This document shows, one piece after another, positions 1-13,482 of a DNA stretch of 64,000 bases. The translations under genes were made by a program, and so were the position numbers. Every line of letters begins with the position of its first letter. The first letter of the stretch is position 1. The notes below the pieces were generated by a model that had not been told where the DNA came from, made no database searches, and was given only the letters and a program-made list of their open reading frames with translations. Origin of the DNA: Cyclina sinensis (Eukaryota; Mollusca; Bivalvia; Venerida; Veneridae); assembly GCA_012932295.1 (NCBI GenBank), contig JAAONU010000001.1, forward strand, positions 61,196,927 to 61,260,926, read 5' to 3'.

Positions 1-3000
1 TGTGCTGTGGAGAAATCTTTATGAAAACAAAGCAATAAGGTAAGAATTAATTCTCTTTAAAATTGCCTGAAATATTTAAAGGGATGAGAATGCAAAGATT
101 CTTTATTTGGAAGAAGCAAACAAACAAAAAGTTTGATTCATATCAAGGTGATGTAAGCATCAACACATTGTGGCCTAAAATTGCCTCTGTGGTTTAGTAA
201 GGTCAGGGTTTCTTAATTTTTACATATTTGTAACTTTCCACTGACGCAGTGTTGCCAAAGACAATGCATTCATGTGTGAATAATTATGCAGTATTTCTCA
301 TTGAGGAGTAGGATTTAGCACAGGGTGTAAGATGCTTAACTAAAATACTGCTATATGGTTGAGGGACTTTGAACAGAACCAAACCTTGGAAACTTGATTT
401 CTTCTGTCATATGAACTGTCTTTCAAGCATAGAGAGAAAATTGAAAAGAACTCGTTGATTTGTGACCATCGTTCTTGGAATTCTTCCTGCTTTACTTCAA
501 GTTAATGGATGGTTTGGCAGAGTGTGGCCATTTTGAGAAGCTGATTCAAATGAAGTGGAGTTGCCGGGTTAATTCCAAGCTTTCTTTAACTACTCTAAAT
601 GATTAGACTATTGATGGGATGATTATAGACAAGGTATTATTTTATTGTCAACAAAAACTCCCACTTTTTAGTTCATTCTTTGCATTAATATGTTTGAGGA
701 AAGTTCAGGCATTTCTCAGTCTAGTTTTATTGACATTTATGGTCTTCGAGATAGATCTGTATTATATTTTGGCAAGAAAGTGCACACATTTTAAAGAAAT
801 AAAGAAATATTCATATCATAAAATAAATATTTGAAATACATGAGATAACTTCAGTTTTAATAATAATCTGTTGAATTCCTTTACCAAAGCAGTTTAAATT
901 TTCAAGATAATTGCAAAATTGCCTTTCAAGTCAGAAGTTGCAGTAGACTTTCTTAAACAATTTTATTTCTACAGAGTAATTGTTTTTCAGAGAAACCTGA
1001 GTAGAGATTTTAAAATGATAGGTGCAGTATAAGTGCAACACTTTGTTTGAATTTGAGGTAAATTCTGCCAGGTTGTATTTCCTGTTCAGTTTTGAAAGAC
1101 ATAATACAGCCCTGTAGTCTCACCTAGGGAACTTTGCAGGTTGCTTATAAACAGGAACATTCCTGTGTGCTCATTTGATGTGATAATTTTTTGTGGAAAA
1201 AAGGGAGAGAAAAAAGTTGCCAAGTTGCATGAGATAATAGGACTGGCACTGATTTATGATTTAAACATTTTTACCCATCATGTCAGACAACATGCTTTTT
1301 TCCTGTCTTGCTAATGAGCAGTTGTTTGTAACCACATTGTTTTAAAATAAATATTCATGGAATTTTAGAATGCACCTCATGATCAGGATTATTGCTAGAA
1401 GTAACTTATTATATGAAAGCACTTTTAAAACTTTTTGATCTGTCCAAAAATGTCAAGAACACATTATAAGGAAATGACTAGAGGAAATCTGTATTTAGTT
1501 TGACTGTTCCTAAGACATAAGCATTAATTAGCTGTAGGAAAATGCTGTTCTAAGTAATTCATAAAAAGTTAAAATTCTGAGATATATTCCATTGATATAT
1601 AATGGTCTTTAACAAATATGCTTTAGGTAGAATACAAATGTTTGCTGTTCAGTTTTTTTTTTCAGATCTCACAAATTCTAAATTTATCTTTATTGTTTAA
1701 ATGAACTGGTATTTTTTCTTTTTTTTTTGCCAAAAATTGACAAGTTCTGGTGAACTACAAAGATAAATGGAAGGGAAGGTAAATTCCAGTATTCAGCCCT
1801 CTCTGTATTTTCTCGGAAATTCAAAAGAAACAAAAATAATTTGTATGTAGATCAGCATATAAAACACAACAAACAACCTGTAACATTGCAAATCACACAC
1901 AATTAGCTAAACAATTAAGCCTATATTTTGGAGGTATAACATGCAAGAATGTTTAATGTCTTGAACGAACTTGCACTGAAATCTGCAGACTTCAAAAGAA
2001 TTCTGTCAAGAAATTATGTCACTTTAAACATATACAAGTTTCTTCTAAGCAAATAGTTGCCAAATGTTGGCAGGAGGAAATTTTTTCTGTTATTTACTGA
2101 ACCATCTTCTGTATTAGTAACAAGAAATATTGGGTGGTCGTTTCAGTAAGGCAATTTTGTCTGTGACCATGCTTTTGTAGAGTATGTGCGTGTTTGTGTG
2201 CGTACACATCATAATCTGTGATGTTCTTCTGACAGTACATTCAGGTAGGTTTGTCCAAGTAAATTTTGATCAGTTTTATGGCCAAACAATTCTCAAAATA
2301 ATATGTTGTTGTTTTTTTTCAAATGCAAAAATGGCTCTCTGTGGCCGGAATGAAATTTACATCAGAACTGTAGATCTAGTCTTTTAGGCATAGATATGTA
2401 ATTGTGAACATTTATGAGAGCTGTGATTCTCTTGACTTTGTTTTTATGGTATTTAAATATCTGTTTTATAATTAAGAGAGAAAAGGGAGTTTTTCCATAG
2501 TCATTCAACTTAGATAATAATGGTTACTTAACAAAATAAACTAATAACTACAAACTTCAAAAAAAAATTTATAAAAGCTAAAAATGTTTGTTCTTAACTA
2601 TCACAAAATTTTATGTACAGATCATTAGCATTGCTTAAAACATCATAGCATCTGCAGGGCTTTCTTGATATCATCTGGGTAATGGTATATTCAGTTCCTA
2701 TTTTGGTATGTTGTTTATTCTTTATAAGATGTGAAACATTGCCAGTAATGTGTTTTTAAAAAGATTTTCAAAGACGAAGGGTTTGAGAAATGAAAAAATC
2801 TTATCAGTTTAGAGGGAAAATAGCTTTTACAGACATTACATGTTCATGGACTGTTTTTACAAGTTCCATTTACCTCAAGGTGTATTCTATGAGCCATATT
2901 TACAGACATTGGTTGCCAAATTTGCAATCACCTTGTCGTAATTGAAAAACCATAAATTGGAACTTTTCATCAGGCTAGAATAATGTAATTATGCTTTGGA

Positions 3001-6000
3001 TTAAAAGCCTAGCTGTTAATCTATTATTTCATAAGCGGCAATAATAGAAAAATAACTTGTATTCATTGTTTTCCATTATGACCAGGAGTGTTTGTATTTC
3101 TCTCTTGCTTGTTGCCTGCTGAGTTTTCATTAAAAAATTGTTAACAGGTTGTAAAGGCACCTATCTGGCATAAATGTGATTGTTTTTAAGATTTGACTGT
3201 ATTTTTTCTGATAGACAATTGTTTTTATTATTTGGCAATAGGGTGCAAGAGTTTGCAAAAGAAAAAAAACCTTGGAGATTTGCTTCAGTTTGATGTTACT
3301 AAGTGCAAGTTCATGTCATTGAGTAAATGAAGATTGTGGGAGGAATAGATCAGTCAAAGGGCAGAAAGTATTTGAAGAGTTACAAAGGTAACTTGACATA
3401 ACTACATCTCAAATTTATTCTTGCTGTCAGAAATGCAGCTGTTTAAGAATCTTGTGGTAAAAAACAGTAGCCGACGTCAAAACAAAGTCAGCACTCCGAC
3501 TTGTACATTGAAATGCATAATGTTGTTACTTCAAGATTTTGCAAGTAAATTCAATCTTATCGAAAAGCTTTTATTTGAATGAATGAACCTTTTGAAAAAT
3601 TTTAACTTTTTTCAAAATTTTGCTTCATTTTAACTGTACAGCTGTTTTTAAATTGTCAGTTAAGTGTTTTAAAAGATTTACCTGATTAGTTTACTTTTTA
3701 GAGAAATTATATGTAACCACTTTCAGATGCAGCACACACTTCCATTGAAATAGCAATTATATATTCGTTCTAACCGATTTCTGGAATTTAAATGTTACCT
3801 GTGGTTTTTTGTAGTAGATTGTATTGATTAGTAGTATTTTAGTGGTTGAACGGTGCATCTCTTGGAGTCAGAACAGGGCAATACAGAAGTGTAGGAGTAG
3901 ATAAATTGAACAGCTGGTAGAAATCATCAGATAAATATTCTGTAAGTGCCATGGCAATAATTATAATTCTAGAGGACATTTCAAGGTGACAGAAAAAAAT
4001 CTCCAAATTGAGGAGTCCCTTGTTGGTTCAAGTAAAGAAACACAAAATCTGCATTTTGTAGATTCATAGGTTGCCTGTACTGAAAATTTCTCAGTCTTTG
4101 ATGTTAATTTGTCATTGTGAGTTATTGTAATGGAAGTAAAAAAGCAGCTTGTAAATTAAATGCTCCCCTTCACTGACTGGCAATTATGCTCTAGATTTGT
4201 TCTGCTGTGGCAATAGAAACAGAAGTAAATGCCAGGTCTCGTTTAAACTTCACAGAAAAAAAAGTTCAACACAAACTTTGATTGTTGATTAAAATTTTGT
4301 AAAAAGCCTTCTATAAATTTCTGCCTCTTAGGCATGCAGTAGAGATACCGTGAAGTCTTAGAAGCTGTGTGCAAGATGACACAGTGAAGACATGCCTGGA
4401 GTTCAGTTTGAGTGTATTGCCAGAAGAGGCGCCAAAAGTTTGATTCTTAGGTAACCCTAGATTTGAATTGAGAGCTTAATAATGCCTACAAGTTCTAAAA
4501 TTGGACAATCATGTCCATTGTCATGTGTATGTATATCAAAATATGAACGTTCTTAGAATTTCAAAATACTTTCAGAGAAGGGCAGTCTTAAGAAAGTGTT
4601 CTTGTTTCTTCTGAACAATACATTAGTCTTACATTATCAAATTGCAGATGCTCTTGCAGCTATTAATAACATGATGAAAGCCCCATTTGTTTACAATGTA
4701 TACACCATGATATTTTATGGGCCTTAACCTTTGTCTTTAGTTGCAGGCTGCAACTTTGGAAAACAAAAAGCATCTTTGATGTTAGAAAATCTGAGCCACA
4801 GTAACCACATATATGTAAGATCTAGTGCAGAATAATTGTATCTTCAGAATAAAGTTAAGAGAAGATAAGATAGTTTTGCCTACAGCCCCATCTATTTATT
4901 CTTGGGATCCAGCAGAAATGCACTTTTTTTCAAGTAGGTGCACAAAAAAGGTGCATCTGTCGGCTGGAATGGAAGTTATTCCATGGGTGAAAATATCTGG
5001 GTGCAGTTAGATAAATATTGCTTTCAATTTGCTGGTTTATCAGAAGACTTTGTTTATCAGCTTGATCCTATCTATATGGCCTATCATACATTTCTACTAC
5101 TGGATCATGTATGATTAGAAAGCAATCAAGCCCCACCATTCCTTGATACTTGAAATAAAACCAGATTCATTTATCCTTTGAAAATGTAAGCTTTTTTGTG
5201 AAATGCTTTTCTCTGTGATGCTGGACCGATACTTCTTACCAACTATTATGATTTTGCGGCATTATGTTTTGATACAGGTGATGGGGGGAAATGTTTTCAT
5301 ATTTGCGTTTCAGTTAAACATTTAAATAGTTTCTTCAGTTTGAAAGCATATGGTTTATCATTCTGAGAAATTCTTAAGAGCTAGGTGGTGTAATTTAGGA
5401 TTTTTAGCTTAGAATGCTCAGTCTATCAGTATATGACGGGTTTTGAATTTCTTACTTTTGAAGCACTAAAATTGATTTAAACAGGATTTTTAGAGGTATT
5501 TATAGCATTTTTTAAATGGAACTGTTACTGCATTTAAAGTGTTGAATGATGCGTGATTTATCTGGATGAGATAAAAACTTTGAAAATGGCATAAAAAGTG
5601 CGAAAGTATGTGGTTTCTGGTTAGAAATGATGATTGGAACATTTCAGTAGAAATTGCTACAAGGTATAACAGTGCTTAATGTTAATGCAAAAGGTACATA
5701 GGCATGTTATGGATGTTGGAAGATATCTATTCTGCAGATTTAGAGAGATGATATTGTGTGTATTGTTAAGAGATGGAATACCTCAGATAGAACTAATACC
5801 ATTACCTATGTAGTTACCTGTGAGGGAGTTTTTGGGGGAGAGAAAACAACTAGTGACAGGAGGTATTAATCTACAAAATCTGTAGAAAGGTAAACTGCTG
5901 ACTTGTGGATTATTGGTTGATTGCTGGGTACTGGTGATCTCCATCAGCTGATGGTACCGAACTAGAATGTTGTGGTTGGTGGGGGTGGCTTCTTCTTATG

Positions 6001-6489
6001 CTGTCGACAATTGTTGACGATGCCGCTGTTTGGGATTACATCAGTCGAATCTTGATTACTATGGAGCATTGTAAACAGACTTGATAATGGAGGGTTTAGA
6101 TGTTTATAAATTAATGTATGGATTTGTTTGAAAGATGTTTTGAGTTAAAAGAAGGGGGAATGTGAGTAAGGGATCAATGACATAAGACTTGGACCAAGAA
6201 TAATTTAATTAATTTATAGATGTATCAATTTATTTGGATTTAATAAGTATTCAAGAGTATACAGTATTTGTGTAAGAGAGGAATCAAAGCTTTATAGAAA
6301 GACGCATGAAGTTTATTTAAATAAAAAAACGATGGATTTTAAGTAAGGATTTTGTAGTTGATACACCTGTAAATGGAATTTAAAGAAATGAGTTGATGAT
6401 TTGCATCATTCACTAGTTTGTCAGTGCTATAAAAATCAGAGGTTTGGATTACTTTATTCCTTTTCGCCCTGGATCCAAAAACGCTTCAG
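1..6489. other. Region upstream of the first recognised exon; no gene seen
   Basis: AT-rich sequence with no recognisable coding exon, RNA gene or clear mobile element. All open frames are short and lack domain signatures or paired splice sites. It could be upstream flank or an upstream intron of the MRTF gene. Two perfect or near-perfect palindromes occur at 5941-5954 (CCATCAGCTGATGG, containing the E-box CAGCTG) and 6002-6019. Short A and T runs occur, but no organised repeat was recognised. Confidence 0.5.
5941..6019. promoter_or_regulatory. Paired palindromes upstream of MRTF exon 1
   Basis: CCATCAGCTGATGG at 5941-5954 is a perfect 14-bp palindrome centred on the E-box CAGCTG. About 50 bp further on, 6002-6019 (TGTCGACAATTGTTGACG) is a near-perfect 18-bp palindrome. 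They lie about 0.5 kb 5' of the first recognised coding exon. bHLH factors are known to bind CAGCTG. A regulatory role here is only inferred from symmetry and position. Confidence 0.25.
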
Positions 6490-6547
6490 AATAGGGACGG
6501 AAACAGGACAGCGCCCTGTCTCAGTCCTTGGTGACCGCCAAACAGAC
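6490..6547 (+). other. MRTF: Putative 5' UTR part of MRTF exon 1 (or extra in-frame coding)
   Basis: The sequence just before the ATG is richer in GC and CpG than its surroundings. It follows a pyrimidine-rich stretch ending in CTTCAG (6484-6489), a plausible 3' splice site. A second possible acceptor, CTCAG, ends at 6524. No stop interrupts the MRTF frame from 6401 to 6548, so this stretch could be 5' UTR, or coding if an upstream exon supplies a start. The alternatives cannot be separated from sequence alone. Confidence 0.4.
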
Positions 6548-6584
6548 ATGGCCTGTCTCGTACAGAATGGAACAACTTCAAATG
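6548..6584 (+). CDS. MRTF: MRTF exon 1: start codon and 12-residue leader
   Basis: The first coding exon reads MACLVQNGTTSN plus one base. The ATG at 6548-6550 has a good context, with G at -3 and G at +4. The exon ends at a consensus donor, AATG|GTAAGT (GT at 6585), leaving phase 1. That phase matches the acceptors of exons 2, 3 and 4, which is the main reason for assigning this exon to the gene: G joins CA (exon 2 or 4) to give Ala, or AT (exon 3) to give Asp. The leader has no recognisable motif. Upstream sequence stays open in frame, so a longer N-terminus supplied by an earlier exon is possible. An alternative first exon elsewhere is also possible, as vertebrate MRTFs use several N-termini. 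Confidence 0.65.
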
Positions 6585-9377
6585 GTAAGTCATGGTCTCA
6601 GATTGCAGTGGACAACTACAAATGTTTCATAAAGATCTGCTGCATATTATCAAACCATGTCATAGTTTTGTCCTTTAAACATATTAATTTATCTAAATTC
6701 AGGGTAGTGACTATCCACCAATTACTGACAGTGACATTGACTGAAGGCATCAAATCATTTGCTGTGAATTGTTTTAGAAACAGGTGTATCAGTTTGTTCA
6801 TACTTGGAATTTATAACACCCTTTTGGCAGAATTTTCATTTCTAATTCAGAAAGCTTACTGATTTAATAGGAGTTAGACAAGTTAAAGAGAAAATATTTC
6901 TTAATGAGAACATGCCAAATGAATAGGTGGTTGGTTTGGCCTAAGTGAGATATGGGCCTCCTACTGGGCCCCAACAAATAATGGCATTAAGGGTATATGG
7001 TGCAATTGCTGTTTGTATATGGTGTAAGCCTTTTTGAAGCTCTTTAAATCTATGTTTAAGGCTGTCTTTGTAGATTTTCTTTGTTGTTATTTTTGTACAG
7101 AATTCATTGGGAAAAACACCAGGTTGTATATTTATACTATGGTGTTATCTGCTGTTATATCATCAAGGTGTTTTTGTCAGTTATTTTTGTAGCTTTGATA
7201 CCAGACTTTATAAACTGTGTATTTTTGTCAGGAATGTTCCATCAGATGTTAGGAAAATATGATCCAAGACAGAAGAACTTTAGAGTATGTAAATCAAGCA
7301 GTATGGGGTATCTGTTAGGCAATACTCTACATATTACCAGCCGTTTTTCTTCATTCCAGTATTTTCCTCTATCTCTGTGAAAAAATCTTGAAGAGTGGTT
7401 GCATTATAAATGAAGAAATTTTGAAATGCACAAGTCTGTGGCATTTTCTTGCAGTTTCCAATTTATACATAACATTTCCTTAGAAGATTGGTATTTTGTG
7501 AAGGTCTGTTTTTCATCAGTATCATTAGCTTTTTTGGAGTAATAAAGACTTATGTGTGCTCTGTTTGTCTGAATGCTGTTCTAGAGAGAAAGCATTAAAC
7601 CTGTTATATTGCAATGGCTTTATTGGTCAAGATTTTCTTTCTTTTTAATCCGTGAGTTTATACATTTTCCATAAAATACTGAAAGCAAGTGGAAACTTAA
7701 TTTTAAGAATTCTAAACAGTTTTAGTTAGAGTTAGTGAATGAAAAGAAGACCTGAGTGGTATAGAAAAAAGTACTTACTTTAGTCTTAAGGTGATGTGAA
7801 CCATTTTGTGGATGAAATACCTCCTTTAGTGGGAGTGTTTGGACCAAAGCAGAACCCTCGACCTCTCAAATGTCACTTTATTTTTTATTACTCAGCTTTG
7901 CAGTGTTACGAGCACTTTGATATATCCGAGTCATGTTTGTATACTCATCTGAAATTCTTTTTTGAATAAATGTTGAGAGCAGTATAAGTTGAATAATAAG
8001 CTGGGTTTTGTTTAAATGAGAAGATTGGTACTGGTTTTCTTGTGTAAATTTGTACAGATGTAGACTCATGACCTCTCCTAATGTGTTCCAGAATTTTATT
8101 CAGACTGAATTTTAGGATGTTTTCCATAATAAATTGCACCTCTTGCTGCACCTTAGAACATTTCGCAGTTGTCAATTTGACATGGCAGTTTTTCTCATCA
8201 TTATCACTGATAAGATTTCAGTTTACTACCAGCTGCAACCTTTCACCAAAGACATATCTATATCTAGTTTGATTTGTCAATTTTTTTTTTTTCTCAGGTT
8301 TTTTTTTTCTCATTTTGAATTAACAGTATTGGGTGATTGTTTGAACTTGCAGTGTTACCTGGTTATCATCATTGACAGGAATAATCTAGGGAAAAGGCAT
8401 GAACAAATGCACAATTCAGTGCAAAACAAACCCAGTCTGATAGATCCCTACACTTTGATATTAGGAAGCCAGTTTATCCACTGTAATGCCTTTCTTTCAA
8501 GAAGTTAAAGGCCATAATCTTAGATTGCTTTTAATGAATCGTTTTTCTAATGGAATTACTTTTGTAAAGGTCCACATGAATTAGACCATGTAATATCATA
8601 GCTGAACTGGCATTTAGTCTCCCATTATTGTAGACAACATTTTAGTCGTCTTTCTTTTGTGACTGAGAATCTTCTCATACATCTCAATAAGCCACAGAGT
8701 GCCTGTAAGGCCAAGTGGTCTAGTTTATCCTTGTATTTACTCCAAACTGGTGTATAAATAAACAGAAACCTGAAATGCTAGCAGTCTGTTTGGACATCTG
8801 GCAGAATATATTCTCTCCCCTGGCCCCCCTGTTTCTATTCGTTCTCTTTAATTATCTCTTTCCATGTCACCTTGTACAAGATATTCATATTCTTCCCTAA
8901 GCTTGGCTATTTTATATTCTGGTAAGAGTCAGTGAAACTTAAAACAAGTATTCTCGATTTTGTAAAATTTTTATGAAGGCATGTTCTTTTTGTGAATCTT
9001 GCAATGAAAACCTGATCTTTAAGTGTCGTTTCAATCTGATTGACACTTGGGTTAGTTTCCCTAAATGTTAAATATTCACAGTTACCTTCTAGAGCAAGTT
9101 GTATTTATGGAAACAGTAGGTGCTAATTTTAAAAGCATTCATATGACTGAGGAGTGTTCGTTAATAAAGCTCCATATTGTATCTGCAACATGGAACCCTT
9201 TCATTCAAAACTGAGATGGTGTTTCACTCAAAAAGACGTGATCGACTGTCAAACAGACACCAATGAAGATAGGAAAAAGCTTAAAGTTACAGATGAAACT
9301 GAATAGTACAGCTGTTGCATGATTCTCTGAAATGACATCCATAGCAGATCATTCATAATTTTCATGAAATTGAATAT

Positions 9378-9402
9378 TTATTTATTTATTTATTTTTCTA
9401 TT
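9378..9402. repeat. TTTA microsatellite
   Basis: A short run of TATT/TTTA tetranucleotide repeats in AT-rich sequence, with no sign of function. A similar TTTA-rich patch lies at about 29470-29522. Confidence 0.8.
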
Positions 9403-10530
9403 AATTTTTATTATTTGTTTGTCTTACATTTCTACTAAAAATATTGATTGGACTAAAGAATGTTTTCATGGTATATTGTAATTTTGTTCAATCATGATTT
9501 GTTTCCATGACATTTCCCCTCTGTATTTCTGCATCGGAACCTGTTTAGTGGTGCAGGTAAAAGAAGTATTTTGTTGATATGTTTATTGCTGATACATTCA
9601 GAAAAATGCTTCCAGAATGGTTTAGGAGAGGTCAGTGCCTCAGTAATGTACTTTCCATATTGCCCTAGAATAAATAAAACTTGTGTGTCCTAAGTTTTGG
9701 TACAGTTAGCAAAAACAATGTGATATCAACTGTAAAACAAAATGCAAAAATTAGCACAACACAAAATGATAAAGGCTTCAAATTTACATTAATTTATGTT
9801 CCAGCATTTTGCATACAAACTTTTCTTCAAGCAACATATATCTTTTCCAACAAAAAAGGCAATAAAAAAATTATGCTTTTGCAGCTGATGATAATGTGTT
9901 GCTCTTATTCAGTGGGAGCAATATATCTGTTCTTTTAAAGATACCAGCTTTTTTTTCTTGAAATTGTTTCAAATTACAAGAAGATTATGATGGTCTGTTT
10001 TGTTTTCCACAAATTTTTCACATATGTTCCTTTCATTACATGAATATTTAGCCTGGATTAATCATTACAGTGCTCCAGTAATCACTTCAAAGCATCTTGC
10101 CAATCATTCTGTAATGGCTGTGTTAATAATTGCTGAGTAAATGCTTTGTTTGTAAAAAGACTACATGCCTATTCTGTAAATGCTCTATCATGCAACCCTT
10201 TACCATAACCTTTCTTGTGGTGGTCTCGGTGAAGGTGTGTCCCCCTTGATAAGTTCAAAGCTGGTTTCAGTATTGGGACACATGGTTATTCTTGCATGTT
10301 CTTAGAGCATTAGGGTTGCCTGTCGCCCAGTTGGTAATTAAAAAATTACAACTGCCTCAGATTAATCATACTGTTAATGTCTGTTTGCTATGAGTAATAA
10401 ATATATAGGGAATTGAAGTTGTTAGAGAAAAGATACTGTTTAGGATTAATTGTACCAAGTTTCCTTGTTTTAGAAATCCTTTATTAATTATCAAGTCGAA
10501 TGGACTTTTAAATGTTCTTTCCCTGAAGAA

Positions 10531-11165
10531 CACAGATGTTCACGATCAAACCAGTGGAAGTTAATGAACAGAAGATGTTTGTGAACAAACCAGTAGCAGT
10601 CATTACTTCACATACTTTCATGAGCAAGAGTAGTGGTCATAAAAACAGAACTTCATGAACAAACCAGTAACAGTCATGAATCACAGATGTTCATGAACAA
10701 ATATTTAGCAGTCATAAATCACAGAATGATGTTCATGAACAAACCTATAGCAGTCATGAATCACAATTGCTCCTGAAGAAACCAGTTAAAATTATGAATG
10801 ACAGATGTTCGTGAACAAATTTACAGCACTGATGAATTACAGATGTTTAACAATTAACGATCACAGATGATCATGAACAAACAAGTAGTGATTGTAAAAT
10901 ACAGATGTTCATGAACAAACAAGTAAAATCATTAACCACAGATGTTCAAACCTCTAGCAGTTATGAATTACATTTGTTCATGAAGAAACAAGAAACAGTC
11001 ATCAGAGATGTTCATGAACAAACCTTTAGCATCCATGAATCGCAGATGTTCATGAACATCATGAATCACAGATGCTCATGAATGCAAAGAAACCAGCTGA
11101 GAAATAGTCATGAATCACAGATGTTCATGAACTAACCTATAGTGATCCTGAAGCACAGACTGATG
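10531..11165. repeat. Degenerate minisatellite with GTTCATGAAC palindrome core
   Basis: About 16 imperfect units of roughly 35-45 bp, each built on CACAGATGTTCATGAACAAAC followed by a GTAGCAGTCATGAAT-like stretch. The core GTTCATGAAC is a perfect 10-bp palindrome and survives intact in about half the units, for example near 10688, 10731, 10908, 11009, 11048 and 11120. Units vary in length and sequence, so the array is old. It does not encode a repeated peptide across all units. Confidence 0.8.
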
Positions 11166-12007
11166 CTGATAAGATTATAAGAATGATAATTATATATTGA
11201 ACTCTGTTTTTAGATTTTGAGTTCTTGTAAGATTGTTGAAAGATCTTGTTTCTTCTGTAACTAATACTACAAGCATCACCAGCTGCCACCTATTTCTTCC
11301 ATAAATTCTGTAACTGGAAAAGTCTCTTAAACCGTACTACAGTGTTTAGATTCGTTTATAAATTAAAAATTTTCCACAAATTCTTCAGTATGTTTTGAAC
11401 ATTAATTTTGAAGATGTTTAAAGTTTTTTCATTATTTAGCAGAAATTAATAAGCTAAAGGTAACTGAAATACATAAATTACTTCTGCGGTGTGATAAATT
11501 TTTCCCAAAAAAATTAAGTTCTTCAATTTTATAACTTCCCTTTAAACAGAGTTTATTGCATCCTTATAAAATATGAAGAATTTATGAGGTTACTTAAAAG
11601 TAAGTTTCATAAGGTTTTAATAAGATTACATTGTTTTCTTATTTCAGGAGAAGAATTTATTCAATTTGAACAGCTCAATTTTATAGCTTCTTAAACCATA
11701 CAGTGCAGGAAATATGACTAATTAATTAAGGCAGACTTTGTAGAAACAGCAATTATCTAATTAATAGTTACAAAATATGTCATTCTGTGTACTTAAAGAT
11801 GACCCTTTTTATGTTAACAAACATAATTGTGATGTTACATGACAAAATCAACTTTCTGGTCAACTTGACGTCATTGAGTAAATGACATCAAAGTTGATGT
11901 AATATATAAATTAACAATTTCTGCTAAAACACATGTTTTCTTCTTTCTCTGAATTACCATTTAGTGGTGTTTTTGAAAAAATGAGAGTAAAGTCTTTGAA
12001 GGTTACT

Positions 12008-13095
12008 CAGGGATTTCCCCAGGAATTTTTTTAAGCGCTAATTATCCAGACAGGGGTGGGTACGGGAGGGGGTATCCCTGTTCAGCATGTCGAAATCTCT
12101 TGTAATTTTTGGTTTAAAATGCAGCTCTGATGGCTGAATCACATCACTAATACTACTCACAACAACAAAACATACTTTACTTTCACTCACAGTTACGTCA
12201 CTATCAATAATATGAGTCTCTTGGTTAGACAGTATGCAGAGTTTAGACTTTGTATGATAATTTTTACTTAAATAGATATAATCAAATCATGGACACTTAT
12301 CTTAATAAATCAATTGAATGTTGTCAGTTTGCCTTGTAAACAGTCTCCAAGACATCGTTTTCTATAAATATTAAAGTACGACGGGGTCGCGAAAATATAT
12401 GACAAACGGAATTTATCCGAGATTTTTACGCGCTGCTTCTCGTTTAGTGAACTAATTATTTGCTGAAACTGGTTGCTTTCATTTGTTAAGCTTGTCATAA
12501 CTGTACTTGACTTTTTCTTTAAATTAAATCCAATAATTAACACAAAAATACCGTAAAGAATTTTGGCCATTTATGGTACCTTGCTTGAAAGGTAATGGTA
12601 ACATTGGTAAAGATTTGAATTTTAACCTTTTGCCTTTGAAATTAAGAATTCAATCAATTTAAAAAGACATTTACTTGCTTGAAGTTTTTTTTTAATTTAT
12701 GCGATACCGATATAGATGTACGAAATATAATCAATTTCCATAGTAAAATGTAACTACAGTTGTGATTGGTTGATGTTTTCTCACTTGCTGTCAGTTCTGT
12801 ATTAGGGCGGAGCTTATCGTGTGTATAATGTGTAATGTGTGTATTTTTATGCCATCTATCAAAACATGTTACGGCATCATGAAACAGCAGTGTATTCGCC
12901 CGGGGCAATAATCTCCACAGGCAATACATGTGGACTATCTTAATCCAGCTAATTGGGATGAAATTACAGGCAAGTGAAAGGAACATCCTGGCCAATTTTT
13001 AAGCGCTAATGGAATTTTAAGCACATTGGATTTTTGGATTTCAAAATTTAAGCGCATCGGCACCGATGCGCTAAAAGCGGCTGGGGAAATCCCTG
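12008..13095. mobile_element. hAT-like non-autonomous DNA transposon, 1,088 bp
   Basis: The ends are perfect 15-bp inverted repeats: CAGGGATTTCCCCAG at 12008-12022 and its complement at 13081-13095. The flanks repeat GGTTACT (12001-12007 and 13096-13102). An eighth base may be included with one mismatch, close to the 8-bp target duplication of hAT elements, which also typically begin with CAGGG. Near the right end is a perfect hairpin, GCGCATCGG-CA-CCGATGCGC. Two minus-strand open frames inside (12310-12570 and 12654-12995) are not recognisable as transposase. This is therefore a non-autonomous element or one carrying foreign sequence. Confidence 0.75.
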
Positions 13096-13482
13096 GGTTA
13101 CTGAAACATTATAAGTTATGGATCACAGAACAATATCATCATGTAACTATATCAAATGTTGCAGGTTAAGTGGTATGAAGTCCATGATGTGAAAATGATT
13201 AATAGAAATGTTATATATGCATTGTTTACTCCACTCAATGTTTAGATCATTTTGCATTCAAACGTTCGAATAACTCATAGTTAATAATTACATGGAGTTT
13301 TCACCAAACTTCTCGACCAAACTCCACCCAGCGGTTACTTCCCATTCTGTACAATAATCTCTACCAGCAGGCATGTCACATGATGATGGTCAAAAATAAA
13401 TAAACAAAATATTAAACTTTTTTTCAGTTTAATTACATCCATGCATAAATCGATGCAATTCCAATTATAACTGAACCAAAAA

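Noticed and set aside
1..39. Possible exon end at AATAAG|GTAAGA at the left edge
   Set aside because: A single donor match with the rest of any exon outside the window. It holds an in-frame ATG followed shortly by TAA and cannot be tied to the gene.
7081..7380. 99-codon open frame in early intron 1
   Set aside because: AT-rich hydrophobic translation with no splice borders or recognisable motif.
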